Positions 8,761 through 15,876 of a stretch of DNA of 61,912 bases are shown here, piece by piece. Origin of the DNA: Ancylothrix sp. D3o (GTDB lineage Bacteria > Cyanobacteriota > Cyanobacteriia > Cyanobacteriales > Oscillatoriaceae). Numbering within the stretch: position 1 is the first letter of the stretch; every line of letters begins with the position of its first letter. Both the position numbers and the translations under genes were made by a program. Under the pieces are notes generated by a model. It searched no databases and was not told the origin of the DNA. It saw only the letters and a list, made by a program, of their open reading frames with translations. The stretch covers positions 406,419 through 468,330 of the forward strand of contig NZ_JAMXEX010000003.1 of NCBI RefSeq assembly GCF_025370775.1, given 5' to 3'.

Positions 8761-9316
8761 TTGCTATGGCTGTGGAAATTGTCCAAGCATCTACCAGCAA
8801 TAACAAAAATGTAAAACTCAACAAGATAATGTACATCCAAGGCTGAGCCAAAGGACGAACATCGCGGGTATCTAGGTTAGTTTTTTGTTGGACAAGTTGG
8901 ACAAATTTTGCAAACCCTACCATCCGCATCGGCAATAGATATCCTTTGCCTTCTTTGCTGAGAAAATAATAAACTAAACCGCCTTGGCCGGTGGTTTTTG
9001 GCTTTAAAGCTTGCACGTCTTGCCAAGGCAAAAACCACCCTTTACGGAGGGGAAACCAAGCCGGATATCTGACGGAAATGCCGGTGTCATCAACAATAAC
9101 TCGCTCGCTTAAAGCGCCATAAAGCAACCCTAAACCTATGGCTAAACCCACCCATAAAAAAGCCGGTGACAGAGGAGCATCGGCCATTTCAGCTAAAAAG
9201 GGTAGGGGAAGTGTTAAGGCAATATACAAGCTTAAAAGGGTCAGACGAATTAAAGGAGAAATTCTAAAAACTCCTAAAGCAGGGGTTTCGGGTGGCTTGG
9301 TTTGTTGGTTAGTCAT
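8750..9316 (-). CDS. Cyanobacterial membrane protein with a PH-like core
   Basis: I recognise only a conserved cyanobacterial hypothetical. The 188-residue product has two adjacent membrane segments at about 25-47 and 50-68. A soluble beta-rich region follows at about 72-150 (VIVDDTGISVRYPAW, GWFLPWQDVQALKPK), of the bacterial PH-like kind often seen between membrane helices, and a last membrane segment lies at about 163-186. Heptamer repeats cover both ends of the gene and encode its first and last residues (MTNQQ, AMSH). Downstream of the DUF4079 gene on the same strand with about 70 bases between, so possibly co-transcribed. Confidence 0.7.
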   Translation of the reverse strand: MTNQQTKPPETPALGVFRISPLIRLTLLSLYIALTLPLPFLAEMADAPLSPAFLWVGLAIGLGLLYGALSERVIVDDTGISVRYPAWFPLRKGWFLPWQDVQALKPKTTGQGGLVYYFLSKEGKGYLLPMRMVGFAKFVQLVQQKTNLDTRDVRPLAQPWMYIILLSFTFLLLLVDAWTISTAIAMSH

Positions 9317-9340
9317 TCGTCATTTGTCATTAATCACTGG
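9311..9340. repeat. Short tandem heptamer repeat at the membrane-protein start
   Basis: TTAGTCATTCGTCATTTGTCATT, the inverse complement of the array at 8735-8760. Together they bracket the gene at 8750-9316 as inverted copies. Confidence 0.65.
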
Positions 9341-9387
9341 GGACGGGTAATTGTTGGTTTGATGATTGTCTGTGGGCTAATTACCCG

Positions 9388-9828
9388 TTACGGTAAATAT
9401 TTTTGCACAACGAGCCAACCAGTCCAAGAAACCCAAGAAAAAGCCAAAAATAAAACGAAATTTGTGGAAATATGAACCCATCTTGCCCAGCGGCGTTGGG
9501 GGCTAATTTGTGTTGCACTCCAAGCAGATATTAAAACTAAAGCTACGACCGTAAAACCGGCGATGAAATGGCCTGAATGGCCAAGTGTCCCGTAGTGTCC
9601 GAGAGTGCCAATAATGCCGATAAAAAGCAATAACAGCACCAAGGCTACCATAGAGATACCAATCAGGTAATGCAACCTTCGCAGCCAATACCGGCGCCGG
9701 TAGCTACGAGTTTGCCTTGCCTGAAAAATCGATAGGCCGGTTATTGCTAGTAGCAGATAAGCGAGGATGGAAAATCCCATCGACCAAGCTGCTATTTTCC
9801 ACAACCACAAAAAGGAAGGCAGATTCAA
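9388..9828 (-). CDS. DUF4079 family membrane protein
   Basis: A 146-residue protein with four predicted membrane helices (about 10-32, 55-77, 86-106, 121-142) and a strongly basic loop (RQTRSYRRRYWLRRLHY) that should face the cytoplasm. The conserved LHYLIG, GHSGHF and RRWARWVH motifs contain several histidines, as in cytochrome-b561-like four-helix proteins; DUF4079 members are common in cyanobacteria and plastids and of unknown function. The start is TTG, chosen because MNLPSFLWLWKIAAW is the usual family N-terminus. Confidence 0.8.
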   Translation of the reverse strand: MNLPSFLWLWKIAAWSMGFSILAYLLLAITGLSIFQARQTRSYRRRYWLRRLHYLIGISMVALVLLLLFIGIIGTLGHYGTLGHSGHFIAGFTVVALVLISAWSATQISPQRRWARWVHISTNFVLFLAFSWVSWTGWLVVQKYLP

Positions 9829-9916
9829 GGCGGTTTTCCAAAAATTCCAGCTATTGAATCATAGCAAATCCTATAGAGTTGTAGTCAACTACCCTGACAG
9901 ATATTAAAATTTGAGT

Positions 9917-10315
9917 TTAATCAACTGTTGTTAAAGCTGCGGCCCTCATAGGTCTGGAGATCGGGCGATTTTTGGCAATTGCTTCAACCCCCGTTTTAAT
10001 AATGTTGATCGCTTCTTCTTTTATCTCCCCGCCTAAGTCAACGCCAGCGCTTTTTTGTTCGCTGATCCGTAGTCGATTGCAGGGAATTTTATCTGATAAA
10101 ATTGCACTCGCCATCATTCCAGTATGGATTTCTAAAAGCCCTTCGGCAAAAGATTCAAATACCAAGCGCTGGCCGGGGAAGACTACCCGCTCAAAATACC
10201 AGTTTTGAATATTTGTGATCCGTGCGATTTGTATTTTGCTGGTTGCATTAACATAGCAGCAAACAATGTGCCGGTCGCTGCGGTCAGTGGGGATGGGATC
10301 AAGGATTTGAGCCAT
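9917..10315 (-). CDS. DUF1830 family protein
   Basis: A 132-residue soluble protein, cyanobacteria-specific. The family core is plain: CCYVNATSKIQIARITNI then NWYFERVVFPGQRLVFE, at about residues 19-57. Residues 58-80 (LLEIHTGMMASAILSDKIPC) complete the small domain. The C-terminal 45 residues (GGEIKEEAINIIKTGVEAIAKN) look helical and are not always present in relatives. No function is known. It stands alone, reading toward the DUF4079 gene. Confidence 0.85.
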   Translation of the reverse strand: MAQILDPIPTDRSDRHIVCCYVNATSKIQIARITNIQNWYFERVVFPGQRLVFESFAEGLLEIHTGMMASAILSDKIPCNRLRISEQKSAGVDLGGEIKEEAINIIKTGVEAIAKNRPISRPMRAAALTTVD

Positions 10316-10785
10316 AGGTGTGAGGGGTTTTGCACCACGACAAATTACATCATAAACCTTAACACTTGCTGATCCCCAGATGTTGTAAAGAGGGCTACCA
10401 ACTGATATATTTCTTTAGATTTCATCCTTTTGGTATATCGGGCGGATTATTTAAATCTATTGATGTATTGACATACCCTAAACTTTGTGCATTATGTAGC
10501 CTTTGCAGTTTTCCATAGGCAAATTTGCTATAGCTTGCATTATTTAAAATAAAATTAAGCTTAGTTAGAGAGAGCTTTAAGTAAAGTTTAACCGAAGAGC
10601 TAAAAGATAAATTTTTTTAATAATCAAGCCGGCAGCTTGCTCATCTCAGAGAATACCAGCCAATCGAACCTAGCAAGTGGGAGCAATAAAAAATCTTGAT
10701 CGCCCCGTAATGCACACCGGCATAAAGGCAATGATATTGTTAAGTTATATAAAGGCCGTTTCAGAAACCTGTAACAGCACCCCCC
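10316..10785. other. Intergenic region before the radical SAM gene
   Basis: Divergent promoter region, A+T-rich, with one good promoter candidate listed separately. The transcript from it would carry a leader of about 280 bases before the ATG at 10786. A 60-codon open frame (10677-10859) overlaps the real gene and is rejected. Confidence 0.5.
10468..10495 (+). promoter_or_regulatory. Sigma-70-type promoter candidate
   Basis: Perfect -35 TTGACA (10468-10473), 16-base spacer, -10 CATTAT (10490-10495, four of six). Oriented toward the radical SAM gene. Confidence 0.45.
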
Positions 10786-12357
10786 ATGACAGACCGCATT
10801 TTGTACGTTCGCCTACCATGCAACCCCATCTTTCCCATTGGGGTTGTTTACCTCAGTGATCACGTCCACAAACTTTTCCCAGACGTGGAACAGCGTATTT
10901 TTGACTTGGGAACCGTCCCACCCTTGGACTTTGGCAGTGCGTTAGATGCCTGTGTAAACGAATTTAAACCCACCCTGCTTGTATATTCGTGGCGGGATAT
11001 CCAAATTTATGCGCCGGTGGGTGGACGCGGCGGAAACCCTCTGCAAAACGCTTTTGAATTTTATTACGCCAAAAATCCCTTCCTCAAACTACGGGGCGCG
11101 TTGGGAGGACTGCGGATCACCACCGCTTATTACACCGAACTTTGGCGCAATTTAGGATTAATAAAACGCGGCTTAAAAACTGCAAAAAAATACAATCCCC
11201 AAGCGCGGGTAGTGGTGGGTGGTGGTGCAGTTAGCGTTTTTTACGAACAATTAGGAAATAGTTTACCGGCCGGCACCATTGTATCTGTAGGAGAAGGCGA
11301 AACCCTCCTCGAAAAATTGCTCAAAAAGCAAGACCTTAGCGATGAACGCTGTTATGTGGCCGGTGAAACAATTCCCCGTGAAAGATTAATTCACGAAAAA
11401 CCGACACCCATTGAAAAAACCGCCTGTAACTACGACTACATCGAGACTATTTGGCCAGAATTTCAATATTACTTGCAAGACAAAGACTTTTACATCGGCG
11501 TGCAAACAAAACGCGGTTGCCCGCATAACTGTTGTTATTGCATTTATACCGTCATTGAAGGCAAGCAAGTAAGAGTTAATCCCGCTGATGAAGTTGTCGC
11601 AGAAATGCAGCAACTTTATAAACGCGGAGTTAGAAATTTCTGGTTTACTGACGCGCAATTTATCCCAGCGCGAAAGTTTATGGATGATGTGGTGGAATTG
11701 CTGAATAAAATCATCGATTCGGGGATGACTGATATTCATTGGGCTGCCTATATTCGGGCGGATAATTTAACGCCAGAAATATGCGACTTGATGGCAAAAA
11801 CCGGCATGAATTATTTTGAGATCGGTATTACCAGCGGTTCTCAAGAACTGGTGCGAAAAATGCGGATGGGTTACAATCTCCGCACGGTTTTGGAAAATTG
11901 CCGTGATTTAAAAGCTGCGGGCTTTAATGATTTGGTTTCGGTTAATTACTCGTTTAATGTGATTGATGAAACCTACGAAACTATCCGCCAAACTATTGCT
12001 TATCACCGGGAGTTAGAGCGAATTTTTGGTGAAGATAAGGTGGAACCTGCTATTTTCTTTATTGGGTTGCAACCGCATACAATTTTGGAAGAGTATGCTT
12101 TTAAGAAGAATATTCTTAAACCTGGTTACGATCCGATGAGTATAATGCCTTGGACAGCTAGAAAGTTGCTTTGGAATCCTGAACCTTTTGGCTCATTTTT
12201 TGGCGAGGTTTGTTTGCAAGCGTGGCAACAAAATCCTAATGATTTTGGACGCGAGGTTATGCGGATTTTAGAGCAACGTTTGGGCTGTGCGCCGTTGGAG
12301 GAGGCTTTGTCTGCGCCGGTGGTTGAAGATAAACCAAAAGAGTTAGTTTCTGCTTAA
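10786..12357 (+). CDS. B12-binding-type radical SAM protein
   Basis: A 523-residue protein. N-terminal half (about 1-215) has the cobalamin-binding-like fold seen in this class (RLPCNPIFPIGVVYLSDHV; VVVGGGAVSVF; VSVGEGETLLEKLL). The radical SAM core begins with GCPHNCCYC, a canonical CX3CX2C cluster motif at about residues 244-251, followed by FWFTDAQF and YFEIGITSGS, typical strands of the TIM barrel. From memory such proteins are often annotated 'photosystem II high light acclimation radical SAM protein' in cyanobacteria; the reaction is not established. A well-formed terminator follows. Confidence 0.85.
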   Translation: MTDRILYVRLPCNPIFPIGVVYLSDHVHKLFPDVEQRIFDLGTVPPLDFGSALDACVNEFKPTLLVYSWRDIQIYAPVGGRGGNPLQNAFEFYYAKNPFLKLRGALGGLRITTAYYTELWRNLGLIKRGLKTAKKYNPQARVVVGGGAVSVFYEQLGNSLPAGTIVSVGEGETLLEKLLKKQDLSDERCYVAGETIPRERLIHEKPTPIEKTACNYDYIETIWPEFQYYLQDKDFYIGVQTKRGCPHNCCYCIYTVIEGKQVRVNPADEVVAEMQQLYKRGVRNFWFTDAQFIPARKFMDDVVELLNKIIDSGMTDIHWAAYIRADNLTPEICDLMAKTGMNYFEIGITSGSQELVRKMRMGYNLRTVLENCRDLKAAGFNDLVSVNYSFNVIDETYETIRQTIAYHRELERIFGEDKVEPAIFFIGLQPHTILEEYAFKKNILKPGYDPMSIMPWTARKLLWNPEPFGSFFGEVCLQAWQQNPNDFGREVMRILEQRLGCAPLEEALSAPVVEDKPKELVSA

Positions 12358-12373
12358 TTTTGGTGGTTTCGCG

Positions 12374-12405
12374 AACCCGGTTTATTTAAAAAACCGGGTT
12401 TTTTA
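12374..12405 (+). terminator. Rho-independent terminator after the radical SAM gene
   Basis: AACCCGGTTT, loop ATTTAA, AAAACCGGGTT followed by TTTTT. The same palindrome type recurs at 23411. Confidence 0.8.
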
Positions 12406-12440
12406 TTGGAAAAACTTTACAATAAATTTATATTTTTCTC

Positions 12441-12469
12441 TTGACATAATAAAAAAAGCCAGTTTGAAT
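12441..12469 (+). promoter_or_regulatory. Sigma-70-type promoter candidate
   Basis: -35 TTGACA (12441-12446), 17-base spacer, -10 TTGAAT (12464-12469). It lies about 30 bases before the ATG of the exported protein. Confidence 0.45.
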
Positions 12470-12500
12470 TGAATTAGAGTTTCCCCGAATTATTTAGAAA

Positions 12501-12899
12501 ATGAAAACCTTTTCCAAACGTTCCAGCCTAATTGCTAAACTCGCCTTCGCAGGAATTGGCGCATTTTGCTTGCTCACACCGGCAGTCCAAGCAGTACCAA
12601 TCACTCCTGTAAAAATTGCTCAAGCTGATAGAGCTTGTCCGAAAGCAATGCCGGTGAGTTCTTTTGAAACGCCAAACTTTTATGTTTTCATTTGTCAAGG
12701 CCAAGATGACAAATTGTTTTATCAAGGCATAGAAAAAGGCAATCCTGACAATATGATTAATGTCAGCCAGGTGGAATATAAAAATGGGTCTTACAGTGCT
12801 TTAAATGGCAACGTTATCTATCAAATTAACGAGAAAGAGCTAGTGATTTATGAAAATGGCAAAGTGATTCAAAGAGAGCGGGTGGTTCAATCTAATTAA
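12501..12899 (+). CDS. Small exported protein of unknown function
   Basis: A 132-residue protein with a clear Sec signal peptide: basic MKTFSKRSSLIAK, hydrophobic LAFAGIGAFCLLTP, and a likely signal-peptidase site after AVQA (about residue 31). The mature part has two cysteines (ACPK and FICQ) that could form a disulfide, and reads as repeated beta strands (NFYVFICQG, KLFYQGIEKG, GNVIYQINEKELVIYENGK), perhaps a small beta barrel or lipocalin-like domain. No family recognised. It has its own promoter candidate and a hairpin downstream. Confidence 0.75.
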   Translation: MKTFSKRSSLIAKLAFAGIGAFCLLTPAVQAVPITPVKIAQADRACPKAMPVSSFETPNFYVFICQGQDDKLFYQGIEKGNPDNMINVSQVEYKNGSYSALNGNVIYQINEKELVIYENGKVIQRERVVQSN

Positions 12900-12938
12900 A
12901 TTTGGTTTGCATTAGATTGCTTTTTTTGATGTGAAATA

Positions 12939-12974
12939 ACCGGCCTCGGTTTTAAGTTTGACTGGGGCCGGTTT
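12939..12974 (+). terminator. Imperfect hairpin after the exported protein gene
   Basis: AACCGGCCTCGGT pairs with ACTGGGGCCGGTT with two mismatches. No long U tract follows, so it may be a weak terminator or an mRNA-end structure. Confidence 0.4.
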
Positions 12975-13047
12975 ACAATCTGCCGGTGATGGATTAATAA
13001 TCAACTCAATTATGCAATAATCAAAAAAACTACGCTCGCTCAACCCT

Positions 13048-14955
13048 ATGATACCCGCCGGCACCCTATTAAGGAACCGTTACCAAATCATAAAACTCCT
13101 GGGATATGGAGGTTTTGGGGACACCTACCTAGCCCAAGATAAAGATTTACCCGGACATCCTTTTTGTGTCGTCAAACACTTAAAACCAAAAGATCCCAAT
13201 CCCGCAGTTTTGCCAATTGCCAGACGGTTATTTGAAAGCGAAGCACAAGTCTTATATAAACTTGGTCAAAAAAGTGAGCGCATCCCTACACTTTCCGCGC
13301 ACTTTGAAGAAAAAGGCGAGTTTTATTTTGTCCAAGACTTCATTGATGGAGAAGATTTAACCAAAGAACTCATTCCTGGGAGAAGATTAAGTGAGCAACA
13401 AGTCAGAGACATTTTGCAAGGTATTTTAGAAGCTTTAGAAATTGCTCATCAGAATAACGTCATCCATCGGGATATAAAACCGGCCAACTTAATGCGCCGC
13501 AAAGATGATGGTCAAATAGTCTTGATAGACTTTGGTGCTGTTAAAGAAATTGGCACTTTAATAATCAATTCTCAAGGACAAACTACTGTATCAGTTGTTG
13601 TTGGCACTCACGGTTATATTCCTAGTGAACAGGCAAGAGGTAAACCAAAATTGTGCAGCGATATTTATGCTGTGGGGATGATTGGTATTCAAGGCTTAAC
13701 AGGAATTTCGCCGGATCAATTGCCAGAAAATCCGAACAATGGCGAGGTTATTTGGCGAAATAACGCACAGGTTAGTTCGGAGTTTGCTGCTGTTTTAGAT
13801 AAGATGGTACGCGACCATTTTAGCCAACGCTATCAAAATGCTACTGACGCTTTACAAGCATTAAATTCTTTAGGGTTAAAAATTCCCCCGACTGTACCAG
13901 TTATACCACAACAAAATACTGTGACGCGGCGGAATTGGTTACAGCTTGCAGCCTTTGGCGGAGTGGGGTTTGTGGTGGCGGTGATCAGTAAAGATTTTTG
14001 GAATAAACAACCGGAAAACGTAGTATTAGCAAAAGAAACGCCTTTACGAGAACCGATTTATACCCCAACCCTTGAACCAAAATCTACACCAACACCGACT
14101 GAAACTCCAACCACACCATCAAACGAAAATCCAAAGCTTTTTTATTTTGATTTTACCACTGTTACGGTGAATTCATGGGGGGAAATTATGAATCGCCGGC
14201 AGGCACAAACCCAATTTTTTAAAGATAATCTCGGCAATGGAGTAGGTTTGGAAATGGTGGCGATACAAGGTGGAACTTTTATGATGGGTTCCCCAGAAAC
14301 GGAAGCAATACGAGAGAGTGATGAAAGTCCGCAGCATCAGGTAACAGTTAAGCCTTTTTATCTGGGAAAATATCCCGTAACCCAGGCGCAATGGCAAGCG
14401 GTGATGGGGAATAATCCCTCGAATTTTATAGGCAATAATAGGCCGGTGGAAACTGTATCTTGGGATGATGCGGTGCAGTTTTGTCAAAAACTTTCGCAAC
14501 TAACAGGACGTAATTATCGCTTACCAAGTGAGGCAGAATGGGAATACGCTTGTCGTGCCGGCACATCCACACCTTTTTATTTTGGGGAAACAATAACCCC
14601 AGATTTAGTTAATTATGATGGCAATTATCCTTACGCTTGGGCACCAAAAGGAAAATATCGTGAACAAACAACAGATGTAGGAAGTTTTCCACCAAATGCT
14701 TTTGGTTTGTATGATATGCACGGCAATGTTTGGGAATGGTGCCTGGATGTTTGGCATCAAAACTACAATGGTGCGCCAAAAGATGGCAGCGCGTGGGAAG
14801 CTGGAGGTAATTCTCAATACCGGTTGCGGCGTGGAGGTTCTTGGGACCGCAATGCCAGGAGTTGCCGTTGCGCTAATCGTGTCAGGCATCAGCCTGGTGA
14901 CAGGTGGTCGAGCAGCGGTTTTCGTGTAGCTGTTTCCCCTGGTTTTAGCCCTTAG
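13048..14955 (+). CDS. Ser/Thr protein kinase fused to a C-type-lectin/FGE-sulfatase domain; candidate DGR variable protein
   Basis: A 635-residue fusion. Kinase domain about residues 12-275 with intact motifs: GYGGFG P-loop, VVK lysine, HRDIKPANL catalytic loop, DFGAVKE and the activation segment GTHGYIPSEQ. A membrane segment follows (LQLAAFGGVGFVVAVI, about 297-315), then a Pro/Thr-rich linker, then an FGE-sulfatase/CLec domain from about 395 (GGTFMMGSPE, YPVTQAQWQAVMG, RLPSEAEWEYACRAG, GLYDMHGNVWEWC). The FGE catalytic Cys pair is not evident, so this is more likely a binding than an enzymatic domain. Its last 44 residues (GGSWDRNARSCRCANR then GFRVAVSPG) resemble the variable region of DGR target proteins; kinase-CLec fusions are reported DGR targets in cyanobacteria. 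Likely a membrane receptor kinase with a diversified ligand-binding end (inference). Confidence 0.88.
   Translation: MIPAGTLLRNRYQIIKLLGYGGFGDTYLAQDKDLPGHPFCVVKHLKPKDPNPAVLPIARRLFESEAQVLYKLGQKSERIPTLSAHFEEKGEFYFVQDFIDGEDLTKELIPGRRLSEQQVRDILQGILEALEIAHQNNVIHRDIKPANLMRRKDDGQIVLIDFGAVKEIGTLIINSQGQTTVSVVVGTHGYIPSEQARGKPKLCSDIYAVGMIGIQGLTGISPDQLPENPNNGEVIWRNNAQVSSEFAAVLDKMVRDHFSQRYQNATDALQALNSLGLKIPPTVPVIPQQNTVTRRNWLQLAAFGGVGFVVAVISKDFWNKQPENVVLAKETPLREPIYTPTLEPKSTPTPTETPTTPSNENPKLFYFDFTTVTVNSWGEIMNRRQAQTQFFKDNLGNGVGLEMVAIQGGTFMMGSPETEAIRESDESPQHQVTVKPFYLGKYPVTQAQWQAVMGNNPSNFIGNNRPVETVSWDDAVQFCQKLSQLTGRNYRLPSEAEWEYACRAGTSTPFYFGETITPDLVNYDGNYPYAWAPKGKYREQTTDVGSFPPNAFGLYDMHGNVWEWCLDVWHQNYNGAPKDGSAWEAGGNSQYRLRRGGSWDRNARSCRCANRVRHQPGDRWSSSGFRVAVSPGFSP
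14822..14942 (+). other. Candidate DGR variable region at the 3' end of the kinase-CLec gene
   Basis: The frame between the conserved GGSW and GFRVA has many codons of the form NNC/NNT where DGR templates normally carry AAC/AAT: GAC, CGC, AAT, AGT, GTC, CAT, GAC, AGC, AGC (residues 600-623). This is what adenine-directed mutagenesis leaves; TGG and TCG at 620-621 do not fit an AAY template. The stop is followed by a pyrimidine-rich tract (14956-14995) and TGCCGTCGGCA dyad DNA (about 14996-15007), where initiation signals of mutagenic homing lie in known systems. No template repeat or reverse transcriptase is in the window, so it would have to act in trans. Confidence 0.5.
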
Positions 14956-15134
14956 CACTTTTGCTCTTTTCCCTTCTTTTATTTTTCCTTTTGGTTGCCG
15001 TCGGCAGGTGACTCGATTTTTTTTAAACTCAACAAAGAAAGCGGGATTCTTAACCCTGGCAAACCCAACCAAGAAACCCGATTGCAAGTTTGACAAGGCT
15101 CTGGTTATAATTTAAATAAATATTGGGTTTAAAA

Positions 15135-15368
15135 ATGGTAAAGTTACAAGAAGTTTTGCAGTTAGCAAAACAGCTTTCCTCGGTGGATAAAATGCGTTTA
15201 ATTCAGCAAATAGCACCAGACATTGAACAGGAATTGATGGTTAGTAACAACAAGCCTCGTAAATCATTATGGGGTTTATGTGCAGATTTGGGGCCGGCAC
15301 CTTCGGCAGAAGAGATTGAGGAAATGCGGCAAGAAGCATGGGCAAACTTTCCCAGAGAGGATATCTAG
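15135..15368 (+). CDS. Antitoxin-like protein upstream of a PIN-toxin remnant
   Basis: A 77-residue helical protein starting at MVKLQEVLQLAKQLS; the four-residue upstream extension from a TTG codon is less likely. The N-terminus is the amphipathic type seen in small cyanobacterial antitoxins (LQEVLQLAKQLSSVDKMRLIQQIAPDI in two parts), the middle has KPRKSLWGLCADLGPAPSAEEI, and the tail EMRQEAWANFPRED resembles VapB-type toxin-binding ends. Its stop codon overlaps the GTG of the toxin remnant (TAGTG). With the toxin broken, the antitoxin is probably a relic or neutralises a relative elsewhere. Confidence 0.7.
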   Translation: MVKLQEVLQLAKQLSSVDKMRLIQQIAPDIEQELMVSNNKPRKSLWGLCADLGPAPSAEEIEEMRQEAWANFPREDI

Positions 15369-15596
15369 TGTTGCGTGCTGTTGCTGATACTCATGCCGTT
15401 ATTTGGTATTTGTTTGGAGATAGGCGTTTGTCGCTAAATGCTAATAACTTTATTACCCAAGTTGCAGCTAGTTGAGCGTCATCAAGTGCCTGATTTACCA
15501 GATCGGATTATTGCTGCGACGGCTTTGCATTTAGGAGTGCCGGTGATCAGTCGAGATACCAAAATTCAATTATCGAATATAAATACTATTTGGTAA
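15368..15596 (+). pseudogene. PIN-domain (VapC-like) toxin, internally deleted
   Basis: Starts at GTG 15368 with LRAVADTHAVIWYLFGD, a typical PIN N-terminus with the first catalytic Asp, and stops at TGA 15473-15475 after 35 codons. In another frame (15462-15596) the normal PIN C-terminus continues: HQVPDLPDRIIAATALHLGVP, then VISRDTKIQL. The two pieces together make about 80 residues against about 130 in the family, so around 50-60 residues are missing and the frame is shifted. The nuclease is almost certainly dead. Confidence 0.8.
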
Positions 15597-15613
15597 AGCA
15601 GTAGAGCTATTCA

Positions 15614-15750
15614 ACCACCGATTAAAATCGGTGGCTACACGAAAAAAGTCCTACGGACTAAATAGGCTTTATCACGTCCTGAATTAAATAATATTCCTAA
15701 CCCCCAAAGGGGGTTTTATTCGTGTAGACATCGGTTTCAACCGGCGGCGA
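15614..15750. mobile_element. MITE-like dispersed repeat
   Basis: Left end ACCACCGATTAAAATCGGTGG then CTACACGAA; right end TTCGTGTAG then ACATCGGTTTCAACCGG. The two ends are imperfect inverted repeats converging on CTACACGAA/TTCGTGTAG. The inside has an AACCCCCAAAGGGGGTT hairpin. No coding capacity. From memory, sequences of this kind are scattered in filamentous cyanobacterial genomes. Confidence 0.6.
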
Positions 15751-15876
15751 CTATTGTCACCCATCACCTCGACGCTATCCACTCTGTAACAGAGGAAAAC
15801 CCCCTGAGCCCCTCCCAAAAACAAAATACAGTATTATACTCAAAGGAAAAATCGCCGCTTAAATTAATCTAAATAA

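Noticed and set aside
14605-15096. 163-codon minus-strand frame under the kinase-lectin gene
   Set aside because: Antisense to a clear domain and without a family match; composition is a shadow.
13048-15122. A complete diversity-generating retroelement
   Set aside because: No reverse transcriptase, accessory gene or template repeat was found near the candidate variable region; only the target is claimed.
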